DNA from: Dyadobacter sp. LHD-138
GTDB lineage: Bacteria; Bacteroidota; Bacteroidia; Cytophagales; Spirosomataceae
Direction of reading: 5' to 3'
Assembly (NCBI RefSeq): GCF_030929615.1
Contig: NZ_JAVFVU010000004.1
Coordinates: 186,001-250,000 of the forward strand
Length of the DNA: 64,000 nucleotides
The notes under the pieces are model-generated. The model did no database searches. It was not told where the DNA came from and saw nothing but the letters and a program-made list of their open reading frames with translations. The first letter of the stretch is position 1. Every line of letters begins with the position of its first letter. The position numbers and the translations under genes are program-made. Of the stretch, positions 16,992-25,197 are shown in pieces.

Positions 16992-17891
16992 TTAATTAAT
17001 CCGTTTGTTTCCGGCTACTTCTTTAAGAAACGACAATACTTTTTCCAATACATTGGCCTGAGAAAAAACAGAGCCGGCATGGGCTGCTTCCGGTAAAATC
17101 AGAATATCATTTTTGACTCCCGTAACTTGCAGCAGATTGGTAAAAAGCTGTCCCAGCCAAAGAGGGGAGGTTTGATCTTTGGCCCCATGGATGGTTAAGG
17201 TCGGCGGATCGTTTTTGTCGATATAAGTCGTGGCACTTGCCCATTTTGCCAGATCAGGACGTTTTAGGGATGAAGCACCGAGGAGTTTGGATATTATGGA
17301 ATCATCCGCGTCAACATCGAAAGACAGCCCGTTTCCATGCAATACATAAAGATCCGTGACGCCATAGTAATTGATGACAGCCTGAAAACGTACCGGGTTA
17401 TTTTTAATTGAAAAAGGATAAAATTCCTGCCGGTTATTGTTATTGCTCATACCGATCAATGCTGCCAGATGTCCGCCTGCGGATGCTCCCGCAAGGATAA
17501 AGCGGGAAGTATCCAGATGATATTGCGACGCATTTTTCCATAACAAGGCAATGGCTGCGTTGCAATCCCTGATCTGCGCCGGGAAAATGGTATCCCGGGT
17601 AAAACGATAATCCACACTGGCAATGGCATACCCGTGCGCTACCAGTCCATCCACATGCATATTTTTCTTGGTACCATTATTCCAACCTCCGCCGTGTATC
17701 CAGACGATAACCGGCACAGGTTTTGAAGCATTTTCAGGAATGTATAAATCAAAAGTCTGCCTGATATTTGCTGTGCCGTACCTGATATTCTTGATCAGTT
17801 TTGCACCTGGAATTGATAATGTGTCCGCCCCCTGAGCAAAACTTTTGCTCAGGGTCATGACTATCAAAAACAGTATGAAACCAGTTCTCAT
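16992..17891 (-). CDS. Secreted alpha/beta-hydrolase esterase (BD-FAE/hormone-sensitive-lipase type)
   Basis: The 299-residue protein begins with a signal peptide (about 1-20, ending KSFAQ). The oxyanion-hole HGGG motif is at residues 66-69 and the nucleophile is Ser137 in GASAGGH. A GAKDQTSP segment supplies the likely acid and EAAHAG the histidine. In polysaccharide loci such enzymes remove acetyl, feruloyl or other ester groups that shield the sugar backbone. Its ATG is at 17891, one base past the stop of the toroid gene that precedes it, so the two are tightly coupled. The ester substrate cannot be told from sequence. Confidence 0.85.
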   Translation of the reverse strand: MRTGFILFLIVMTLSKSFAQGADTLSIPGAKLIKNIRYGTANIRQTFDLYIPENASKPVPVIVWIHGGGWNNGTKKNMHVDGLVAHGYAIASVDYRFTRDTIFPAQIRDCNAAIALLWKNASQYHLDTSRFILAGASAGGHLAALIGMSNNNNRQEFYPFSIKNNPVRFQAVINYYGVTDLYVLHGNGLSFDVDADDSIISKLLGASSLKRPDLAKWASATTYIDKNDPPTLTIHGAKDQTSPLWLGQLFTNLLQVTGVKNDILILPEAAHAGSVFSQANVLEKVLSFLKEVAGNKRIN

Positions 17892-17892
17892 T

Positions 17893-20466
17893 TTATTGAA
17901 GGGTTACTTCTAAAACCTGCATACCGAAACCCGGCAGTTGCAGTTTTGTTTCGGTTAATAACTTTCCGGACGCGAGGTTTTTGATCGATTTTATTTTTGA
18001 TCCCGTTTTGAGTTTTTCACTGTTTAAGGACAAATTAAAGGATACAGGCTGCGTGTTGTTGTTTAACAGCATGACAAAATAGGCATCGCCTGACTCCGAT
18101 TTTGCCAGCAAAGGATCGATGGAGGCGCTGCCGGTTTCAGCAAATCCTTCACGGATTACCAGACTTGCTTTGGTGCCATAAATGGTGCCGGGTTCAAAGC
18201 CATAGGTTTGGTGCGGGCCAACTTTTGGGGTGACAAAACCGCGGGGGAAACTTACTTTTCCAGCGGATCTCAATGCGGCTTCGGAAAGTAAATAATCCGT
18301 GATCCATCCGACCTGCCACCATGCATGATGGGGATAGGGGCCTGCACCTCTGTTCATGGCCTGCCAGTAATAGGATGCCACACTGGTTTTCAGATCCACG
18401 AAAGCATCTCGTCCAATCGCGGCGGATCTTGCCAGATCGGCGAAAATTTGTTCACCCGTGATGCCATAGATTCTGATAAACAATCCGGCGTGGCTGGCCA
18501 TTTGAATTGGACCGTGACGCGTTGCAGAACCAAATATTCCGCCATGCTCGAAGCTCAGACCGGCCTGACTTATTTCCCAGTCTTCTCTTTCAACGCCATT
18601 AACAATCTTGATTTTTTTAGATGGAATCGGATGGGTATAAATAGAACCTACGTAGATTTTGGCAGAGGTGATCGCTGCCGACTGATATCTTTTGTCTTTG
18701 GTAATGTCAAAAAGATCAAGCAAAGCCTGGGCCGACTGACCGGTTGCAAAGTCTGGCGCGTAACGGGCATCACCGCAAACACCTAAAAAAGCGCCGGTCT
18801 CCACTGCGTTTTTGATGAACCAGTCCGCACCTTTTTGCGCTGCTTTTAAGTACTTTTCATCTTTCAGAACTCGGTAAGCAACCAGCAAACCGTAAAATGT
18901 CGGACGAACATCTTTGATATCTTTAAAAAGTTCTTCATCTGTTTTTCGGTCATAGGCGACGGCAAAACTTCCGTCTGGTTTTTGCCAGCTCAACAGTTTT
19001 TCTGCACCCAATGTCAGCCTTTCTTTCAGTTCCTTGTTGGCAGGTTCAAAAAGGAGCATGTTGCCAATATCCAGCATCACATAGTACGTCAGTCCGATGG
19101 GTTCAACAACGGAGCCCCATTCTTCCACAAACTTTTTGCTTTTGGCAAGATAATATTGTCCTTCAATGGCGCCTTTGAAAAAACCCTCATCCGTCATTTG
19201 CTGGACCAGTTTGAAGTTTTCAGCAGGTGGAAGCACTTTTTGTGTTAATTCAGGATCTTTGGTTGCATGGGCCAGCATCCACATCGCGCCATAGTCTGAA
19301 TTTTTCATCGCATCTTTATTCGAACCGACAACACCACCCATGTAAGACTGCGCCCCGATTTGTTTCCCTTTGTATTCTTCAATATTCCAAAGTGAAGTTT
19401 TCGGGTCGATGAGATAATGGTGCATTTTTTCAATACGATCCGTCAGAGATTGTTTGCTCTGACGAAGCGCCAAACCTTCCTTGAAATTGTACACATCATA
19501 AATAGCATGGTTAAGCGCCTGAAACCAGTCGCCTGAAACCAGGCTGAAACGAAAACCATAACTGATTTCCTGACCAGCTTCCCGTTCTGATTTTTCCTCT
19601 CCCAAAACCGGATAGTAAAGTGTTGGTGATAACTGTGATTTACGGTTCATGTGTGACAGACCAATAAACCAGTCTGTTTGTGTGATTTTATCTTTTGCCC
19701 AGGGATCGCGCGCCAAACCGGGTTCCGGAATAATGGATAACGTGATTCCGCTTTTTGTGCTCACCAGCGGGCTTAAAGTACTGGCGCAGCGTTCGCGGTA
19801 AATGACGGGGCGACTAGGAATTCCATGGCCGTAAGCATAAGCGAGCGCGAAATTTTCCTGCATGAAATTACCCTGAAAATAACCAGGCACGGAAACCCAG
19901 GCCATTTTATCCACCGGTAATGCGGCCAGGGTTGGAGAAGCCAGTGAGAAAAATCCTTTCTTTTTCGGCGTTATGGTTTGCTTTACCTGAATATCGTTGC
20001 TAAACTTCTCGTCCAGTTTCCAGTCCGCCGTGATGGTCGCAACCTCTGTCTCGTGACTAAACTGAATGTGTCTGCTGTCAATCAATTTGGCCGTAGTCGG
20101 GAAAAAATGATAGGCTTTTCCGGCCGTGTTTAGCGAAACAGCCGTCGTGCTTTCTTTCCATTGCAGCTGTTGATAGTGATAGGCATCTTCGGGAAATTTA
20201 CCACCTGTAATCTTATCGAAAGTTTCAGCCGATTCAACCGAGGGTTTTGTTTCGGTAAACAGTAAAGTGTATTCGCCGGAAGGGGTAAGGTCATTTACCC
20301 ATTTTCCATTTTTGTTAACGGCAACTTTTTGGATACGATAGCCTTCCGCAGATTTTTGCCAGACGATCTGTATGTTTTTATTGCCAAGCGTTATGACTTT
20401 CGAAGATTGTCCGAGCGTATTTAACGTGAAAAACAAGCAGGAAAAAAGGGTCAGGTAATATCTCAT
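17893..20466 (-). CDS. Large secreted protein with beta-rich N-terminus and alpha/alpha-toroid; function unknown
   Basis: This 857-residue protein has a signal peptide (1-19, ending NTLGQ), a beta-rich N-terminal half (about 20-330) and a helical region (about 340-720) whose repeated helix pairs and aromatic/Asp-rich loops resemble the alpha/alpha toroid of glycoside hydrolases and polysaccharide lyases; examples are the segments around PDGSFAVAYD, DFATGQSAQALLDLFDITKD and PYPHHAWWQVGW. A short beta domain closes it. I do not recognise a named family. Order of domains and place in the locus suggest that it cuts the polysaccharide backbone or an unsaturated product. The downstream esterase follows after one base. 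Confidence 0.7.
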   Translation of the reverse strand: MRYYLTLFSCLFFTLNTLGQSSKVITLGNKNIQIVWQKSAEGYRIQKVAVNKNGKWVNDLTPSGEYTLLFTETKPSVESAETFDKITGGKFPEDAYHYQQLQWKESTTAVSLNTAGKAYHFFPTTAKLIDSRHIQFSHETEVATITADWKLDEKFSNDIQVKQTITPKKKGFFSLASPTLAALPVDKMAWVSVPGYFQGNFMQENFALAYAYGHGIPSRPVIYRERCASTLSPLVSTKSGITLSIIPEPGLARDPWAKDKITQTDWFIGLSHMNRKSQLSPTLYYPVLGEEKSEREAGQEISYGFRFSLVSGDWFQALNHAIYDVYNFKEGLALRQSKQSLTDRIEKMHHYLIDPKTSLWNIEEYKGKQIGAQSYMGGVVGSNKDAMKNSDYGAMWMLAHATKDPELTQKVLPPAENFKLVQQMTDEGFFKGAIEGQYYLAKSKKFVEEWGSVVEPIGLTYYVMLDIGNMLLFEPANKELKERLTLGAEKLLSWQKPDGSFAVAYDRKTDEELFKDIKDVRPTFYGLLVAYRVLKDEKYLKAAQKGADWFIKNAVETGAFLGVCGDARYAPDFATGQSAQALLDLFDITKDKRYQSAAITSAKIYVGSIYTHPIPSKKIKIVNGVEREDWEISQAGLSFEHGGIFGSATRHGPIQMASHAGLFIRIYGITGEQIFADLARSAAIGRDAFVDLKTSVASYYWQAMNRGAGPYPHHAWWQVGWITDYLLSEAALRSAGKVSFPRGFVTPKVGPHQTYGFEPGTIYGTKASLVIREGFAETGSASIDPLLAKSESGDAYFVMLLNNNTQPVSFNLSLNSEKLKTGSKIKSIKNLASGKLLTETKLQLPGFGMQVLEVTLQ

Positions 20467-20500
20467 TTCAAATGGGTTATAATGCTTTTGATTAATTTTT

Positions 20501-20527
20501 TATGCCATCGCCGTCGACGATGGCATA
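20501..20527. repeat. Intergenic hairpin between the oxidoreductase and toroid genes
   Basis: TATGCCATCG at 20501-20510 pairs exactly with CGATGGCATA at 20518-20527 around a 7-nt loop. It lies 34 bp before the toroid gene start. No T-run follows in the direction of transcription, so it is more likely an RNA-stability or processing element than a terminator. Confidence 0.5.
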
Positions 20528-20589
20528 CACTGGGATCCATGTTTTATCCTTTACAAAGAATTTCCCAGGCAATCTCTACCATATCATTT

Positions 20590-22395
20590 TTATGGCTGAG
20601 GTGCAACCGTTTCCCCTTTCAGGATCGCCATTAATTCGGGTAAATGATCCTGATAAACACCCCTTGGCGTTGTTTTATATTTTGCCGTCAGATAGGCCGC
20701 AAAACCAACTACTTCGCCCATCATCCCGCAAGTACGCATCACTCGCGTACTTCCGAAGGCCACGTGTGTAGTGCTGATGTTTCGGCCTGCGACGAAAAGA
20801 TTCTGGATATTTTTGGAATAAAGACAGCGGTATGGAATGGTGTAAGGTGCTACTTTGATGTGTTTTGTACCGGCAAAGAATTCCTGACCTTCGAAATATT
20901 TACTGTTTTTGGCGTCCGGAAAATGTAAATCAATGGTCCAGGTTGCCGTCACCGAACCATCAGGATATTGCTTTCCTTCCTGGATATCCATTTGGTTGAG
21001 AATATGATCGCCTATGATGCGTCTCGATTCTCTTTTTCCCCCGATGTATGCAACCCAGGCTAGTTCGTGCTTGGCATATTTCTGAGCTTTGTGATTTTTA
21101 AGGTATGACCAGTTTCCATAAATGGCACGCAGGTTATGATCCCGTATTTTTTCGGCGTCGGTGATCGTGTTAAAGTTTCCAAAACCGGTTTCCCATTCCC
21201 AGTCTGCCTTGCTGTTGTCGATATGGTATTCATCCGAAAATTGCAGCGCCCAAGGTGTTTCAGGAAACTTGGAAACGGTATCTCGTGGAAGAGAAGCCCA
21301 AAGATTGGAAGTTCCCAGTGTGAAATCATCAGCCTTTTCGGCTGCCAGCGATTCGCCTGTTTCCGCTTTGCTTTCCCGTCCCATACGGAATTCAGCGCCG
21401 ACTAAGTAGCCGATCGTTCCGTCGCCGGTGCAGTCAGAAAAGAAAGATCCCTCGAAGCGGGTTTCCTTATTGGTTGCAATATCCCGTCCCACAACCGCAG
21501 TAATGATATCGTTTTGTTTTTCAACTTTATAAACATGTGTATTCAGGAAAAGCGATATGTTTTTCTCGCCTTTTACGATCGAAGTTTTTCTGGCATCACC
21601 ATACTCCTTGGCGTCCGGGTTACCATTGCCCGGATCACCATTATCCATTTCTCTCACGATTCGTCCTAATTTCGGATAATGGTTTTTATCCACATCGCCC
21701 ATTAAATGCACACGGATTTCGGAACTGTTATTTCCTCCCAGAACAGGACGATCCTGAATGAGGGCAACTTTCAGCCCCATTCTGGAAGCTGAAATGGCGG
21801 CACAGGTTCCGGCAATTCCACCGCCCACCACAACCATATCGAAATGTCCGGCGGCAACCGGCGCATCGGTCAGTTTTAAAAGTTTTTTACGAAAAGCGGT
21901 TAATTCATCCAGTTTGTTTGGCGGGGTGAATTTTGGTGCGTCGGTAAAAAGAATCGCATCGCAACGGCCATTAAATCCGGTCAGATCTTTAATCGACAGT
22001 CTGACCTGATCATTTTTGATTTCTGTTTCGCCTGCATCATACCACTTCCATTCATCCGAGCCGCTTTCTCCAAAAATCTGATTGATCGGGCTTCCGTCAA
22101 TAGAAACCTGGAATTTTCCGGGACCTTTTGGAAAAGGAGCCCAGTCTTTGGTTCGTACCCAGACATGGTATTTACCTTTTTTGGGAAATTTTACGGTGGT
22201 TGCGGCGTCTTTGACGGGGCGTCCCATGCCGTGCGCCATCAGGTATGACGAACCCATGACGACGAAAGACTGCTGGTCGATAACCCAGCCGCCTTTGTCT
22301 TCGAAAGATTCGGTTTCAACAAAAACATGGTTTTGCGCCGATAGCTGCAAGGTGGTTAATAGAAGGATTATAGTGAAGTAGTTTTTCATCTGCAT
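20590..22395 (-). CDS. Secreted FAD-dependent oxidoreductase with N-terminal beta domain
   Basis: I place the start at the ATG at 22395 (or the next one, 22389) rather than a TTG further out, because a clean signal peptide follows (MQMKNYFTIILLLTTLQLSA). Residues about 25-185 of the protein form a beta-sandwich-like region with a KGPGKFQVSIDGSPI segment. The FAD motif VVVGGGIAGTCAA follows near residue 190, then DRPVLGGNNSSEIR, and NLFVAGRNISTTHVAFGSTR towards the end, all shared with the cytosolic homologue at 10836-13112. It should oxidise a sugar or glycoside in the periplasm; the electron acceptor is unknown. The next gene upstream in the transcript (22633-23664) may encode a flavin-carrying partner. 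Confidence 0.85.
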   Translation of the reverse strand: MQMKNYFTIILLLTTLQLSAQNHVFVETESFEDKGGWVIDQQSFVVMGSSYLMAHGMGRPVKDAATTVKFPKKGKYHVWVRTKDWAPFPKGPGKFQVSIDGSPINQIFGESGSDEWKWYDAGETEIKNDQVRLSIKDLTGFNGRCDAILFTDAPKFTPPNKLDELTAFRKKLLKLTDAPVAAGHFDMVVVGGGIAGTCAAISASRMGLKVALIQDRPVLGGNNSSEIRVHLMGDVDKNHYPKLGRIVREMDNGDPGNGNPDAKEYGDARKTSIVKGEKNISLFLNTHVYKVEKQNDIITAVVGRDIATNKETRFEGSFFSDCTGDGTIGYLVGAEFRMGRESKAETGESLAAEKADDFTLGTSNLWASLPRDTVSKFPETPWALQFSDEYHIDNSKADWEWETGFGNFNTITDAEKIRDHNLRAIYGNWSYLKNHKAQKYAKHELAWVAYIGGKRESRRIIGDHILNQMDIQEGKQYPDGSVTATWTIDLHFPDAKNSKYFEGQEFFAGTKHIKVAPYTIPYRCLYSKNIQNLFVAGRNISTTHVAFGSTRVMRTCGMMGEVVGFAAYLTAKYKTTPRGVYQDHLPELMAILKGETVAPQP

Positions 22396-22439
22396 TTTGG
22401 TTTGGCCCTCTGCCAAGGCATTGGGTTAAGTTAATCACT

Positions 22440-22617
22440 TTGTACTGGTCCTCATGGCTAAAGCCCTGGATTGAGGGGATCGCTTGTACCCAAGGTTAAA
22501 ACCTTGGGTTAATTGTGTTTCCCGATGCGAATACCTTGGGTTAACTACACTTTCCTGATGCACAAACAGGCTAGTCCTGTATTAACCCAAGGCTTTGGCC
22601 CTGGGTGCGCCGGGTCT
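22440..22617. repeat. Cluster of palindromic repeats (REP-like) with CCAAGG/CCTTGG cores
   Basis: Within 180 bp there are four stem-forming units: GGCT-AA-AGCC at 22456-22465; a perfect 10-bp palindrome ACCCAAGGTT/AACCTTGGGT at 22488-22509; CCTTGGGTTAA (22534-22544) matched by TTAACCCAAGG (22582-22592), enclosing ACAGG/CCTGT (22566-22580); and CCCAAGGC/GCCCTGGG with one mismatch at 22586-22605. The repeated core makes this a repetitive extragenic palindrome cluster rather than a single terminator. It fills the gap before the secreted oxidoreductase gene. Confidence 0.6.
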
Positions 22618-22632
22618 CTCTTCCTCCAGACT

Positions 22633-23664
22633 TTAGTCATCAGTATTTTTTGTCAGTATTTCCCTGCTTTTCTCAGTTAGTTTGGTCTGTTTTTTCAGGA
22701 TAGCAAGTTTTAGTTTCCGTTGTTCGTCATTGGACTGTTCAATATCCTTAGCTATTTTTTCGGATAAGGTCTGGTTTAAAGGAATCGCCGATAGTTTTTT
22801 CAGAATCGCGATCTGCATCGGATAGGATGATGACTGATATACCTCCCAGAGCCAGTTTTGTTTTTGCGGTTTGACGAAGAATCCTTCACCAACTTTTTGC
22901 AAGGCTGTCCGTGCCGTAAAAAGATTTTTGCCTGTGATCACTTTTTCAATATCCCGCTCAAAAGACTTATGGACCTTGCCTTCCTTGTCAATCACTTTTT
23001 CCATTGCCCAATACTGGTAGTGAAAATTATTATCAGCCAGGAAGGAGTGAAGCATCTGATCGTTTTTATAAGATTCGGTGATTTTCAGCATTTCCGGAAC
23101 GACCTTTCCATAGGCGATTTTCCATAAAGTAAAACAGGTATAAACGGCGCCATCAATCACTTCATTTTTGATGGTTTTCAAAGTCGCACCGGTTTTGGCA
23201 TCCACAGAGTCGGACAGGTTATCGGTACCTTTGGCGATCAGGTCTTCCATTTCGAGATCGGCGAAAATGGAATTTTGTTTGGCCAGAATATCCTGTAATT
23301 TTTCGTAATCTTCCTGCTTAAACTCGTCATGATCGATCTTTGTCAAAACTTTCCCTTCCGGCAGATCATATCGTTCATAATTCCCCAGAAGATCCCAGTA
23401 AAAATTGATATGAACCGGCTTACATTCATTCGTGTAGCAAACCGGTGTGAAAATATTCCGGAAGAAATATAATGGCCTTCCGGAATCATCGAGTTTTAAC
23501 TTCAAAGTATAGTTAAGCGTATCATTTTCAACAATCTTAAACGCCCGGATATTTTCTTTTCTTTGTGTTCCTACATTTTGGTCTGTTGCAACATCATACC
23601 CTTCCTTTTTCTCTGTAAAAGAAAAAAAAGGAATAAGTATCAGAAGAAGAAAAAAGCGGTTCAT
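22633..23664 (-). CDS. Secreted protein with FMN-binding-like TGAT motif; function unknown
   Basis: This 343-residue protein starts with a signal peptide (about 1-17) and is not a recognised enzyme. Residues 153-164 (SVDAKTGATLKT) match the flavinylation motif of FMN-binding domains such as those of NqrC and RnfG (pattern D-x-x-[ST]-G-A-T), in which the threonine carries covalent FMN added by ApbE; the candidate here is Thr161. A pair of cysteines lies at 76 and 81 (CYTNEC). The C-terminal third is charged and helical. It lies between SusD and the secreted FAD oxidoreductase in one minus-strand cluster, so a role as electron carrier is attractive, but the rest of the domain is not clearly FMN-binding by eye. 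Confidence 0.6.
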   Translation of the reverse strand: MNRFFLLLILIPFFSFTEKKEGYDVATDQNVGTQRKENIRAFKIVENDTLNYTLKLKLDDSGRPLYFFRNIFTPVCYTNECKPVHINFYWDLLGNYERYDLPEGKVLTKIDHDEFKQEDYEKLQDILAKQNSIFADLEMEDLIAKGTDNLSDSVDAKTGATLKTIKNEVIDGAVYTCFTLWKIAYGKVVPEMLKITESYKNDQMLHSFLADNNFHYQYWAMEKVIDKEGKVHKSFERDIEKVITGKNLFTARTALQKVGEGFFVKPQKQNWLWEVYQSSSYPMQIAILKKLSAIPLNQTLSEKIAKDIEQSNDEQRKLKLAILKKQTKLTEKSREILTKNTDD

Positions 23665-23685
23665 GATTGAGGTTTCTTTCGGTGA

Positions 23686-25182
23686 TTACTTCCAGTCAGG
23701 GTTTTGTATCAACTTTGGATTCGCATTAATCTCATCCTGCGGGATCGGGAAATATTTGTTTTTCGCCTGAACCGTTCTGGCTGGGTACACCGGATTTACT
23801 GCTTTTGGGATAACGGTTAAAAACTTTCCAGTGCGTGTCAGGTCATACCAGCGGTCACCTTCTGCAAAGAATTCCCATGCACGCTCCTGGATCACGGCGT
23901 CAACAAATGCTTCCTTGGTTAATCCGGCGGTCAGATCTCCCAAACCAGCTCTTTTTCGAACGATGTTGACAAAACCATAAGCAATTGCCGTGGCTCCGTT
24001 TAAACGTGCTTCTGCTTCGGCAGCAATCAGGTACACATCAGGCAGTCTTAAAATCGGGATGTTAGGAATCAAGCCGATTGTTGAACTTGGATCCATGTAT
24101 TTTTTGATCAGAACACCTTGGGTCGTGATGGGTGTAATGCTTTTCTGTGGAACGGTTTTACCGCTTTTATCAATGTAATTGGTGTCGAGTAGCGTTCTGC
24201 GTTTATCGGCCGGATCAAAAGAGTTGAAAAAAGACTGATAAGCGAACATCGACCCGAAAGAAGTTCTCGCATAAGCCGGGCCACCACTGCCCGGAGGGCC
24301 GCACAGGCCTGTGAGCTGGTGCCCGGTTCCGGGTGAAATCGGATCGACTTCATAGGCCCAGATATTTTCAGCGCGGGCTGCGTCTTCCTTTTCATTGCGG
24401 TAAACATCCTGCACATCAGGCATCAGCGAATACTTATTGGAATTGATCACCACTTTTGCCTTTTCCAGTGCTTTGGCCCAGTCTTCATTGTACAAAGCAA
24501 CTTTAGCATAAAGTGCACTGGCTGCTTCTTTGGAAGGGCGACCTTTGTCCACAGCGGGAAACGAAGGCAGACCGGCCGCAATTGCCTGGTCCAGGTCGCT
24601 GTAAATTTGTTTGTAAACATCCGCTTTTGGACTTTTTGCAATCGTCGCTTCGGCTTCCGTGTAACTCGGACTGATCTTCACAGGGACGTCACCAAAATTT
24701 TTGACCAGCAAAAAATGATAAAAAGCGCGCAGGAAATAAGCTTCTCCGATGATTTGCTTCTTGCGGGTTTCATCCATAACGGCCTCAGGAACTTTGGCGA
24801 TGATCCAGTTTGCTTTTTCAATGCCACTGTAAGAGGCCGTCCAGACTTGCTGCGGAGATTCATTTACCCGGCTATTACTTTTTTGGGTGGTATAATTGAC
24901 ATCGTAGGTAAAAAGCGTCAGGGTGTTACGCCCAACCACACCGCGGGGATAAGTCTGGTCATCGCTGAAATCGGCAACCAATGTGAAAGCCGGGCCATTG
25001 CCCAGACTGCTCAATCCGCTGTATGCAGCCACCAGCCCTTTCTCGGCATCGGCAGCCGTTTTGTAAAAAGCTTCCGTATAAATGGAAGAATAAATTTTTT
25101 CATCGAGTTCGCAGGAGCCAAGAACGAAGGAGGCGCCAAGCATGACCGATAAACCTGTCGTTTTATTGAATATATTTTTCAT
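23686..25182 (-). CDS. SusD/RagB-family outer-membrane nutrient-binding lipoprotein
   Basis: The 498-residue protein has a lipoprotein signal peptide with the lipobox LGSC (Cys24), followed by the SusD-type helical scaffold (IYTEAFYKTAADAEKGLVAA; GEAYFLRAFYHFLLVKNFGDVP) and the C-terminal ERAWEFFAEGDRWYDLTRTGKF segment typical of the family. It sits on the cell surface as a lid that binds an oligosaccharide and delivers it to the SusC channel. It follows the SusC gene by 15 bp, the standard pairing. The substrate is not predictable; the flavoenzymes, GH2 and esterase of the same cluster should act on it. Confidence 0.95.
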   Translation of the reverse strand: MKNIFNKTTGLSVMLGASFVLGSCELDEKIYSSIYTEAFYKTAADAEKGLVAAYSGLSSLGNGPAFTLVADFSDDQTYPRGVVGRNTLTLFTYDVNYTTQKSNSRVNESPQQVWTASYSGIEKANWIIAKVPEAVMDETRKKQIIGEAYFLRAFYHFLLVKNFGDVPVKISPSYTEAEATIAKSPKADVYKQIYSDLDQAIAAGLPSFPAVDKGRPSKEAASALYAKVALYNEDWAKALEKAKVVINSNKYSLMPDVQDVYRNEKEDAARAENIWAYEVDPISPGTGHQLTGLCGPPGSGGPAYARTSFGSMFAYQSFFNSFDPADKRRTLLDTNYIDKSGKTVPQKSITPITTQGVLIKKYMDPSSTIGLIPNIPILRLPDVYLIAAEAEARLNGATAIAYGFVNIVRKRAGLGDLTAGLTKEAFVDAVIQERAWEFFAEGDRWYDLTRTGKFLTVIPKAVNPVYPARTVQAKNKYFPIPQDEINANPKLIQNPDWK

Positions 25183-25197
25183 GTGTAAATGCCGGTT

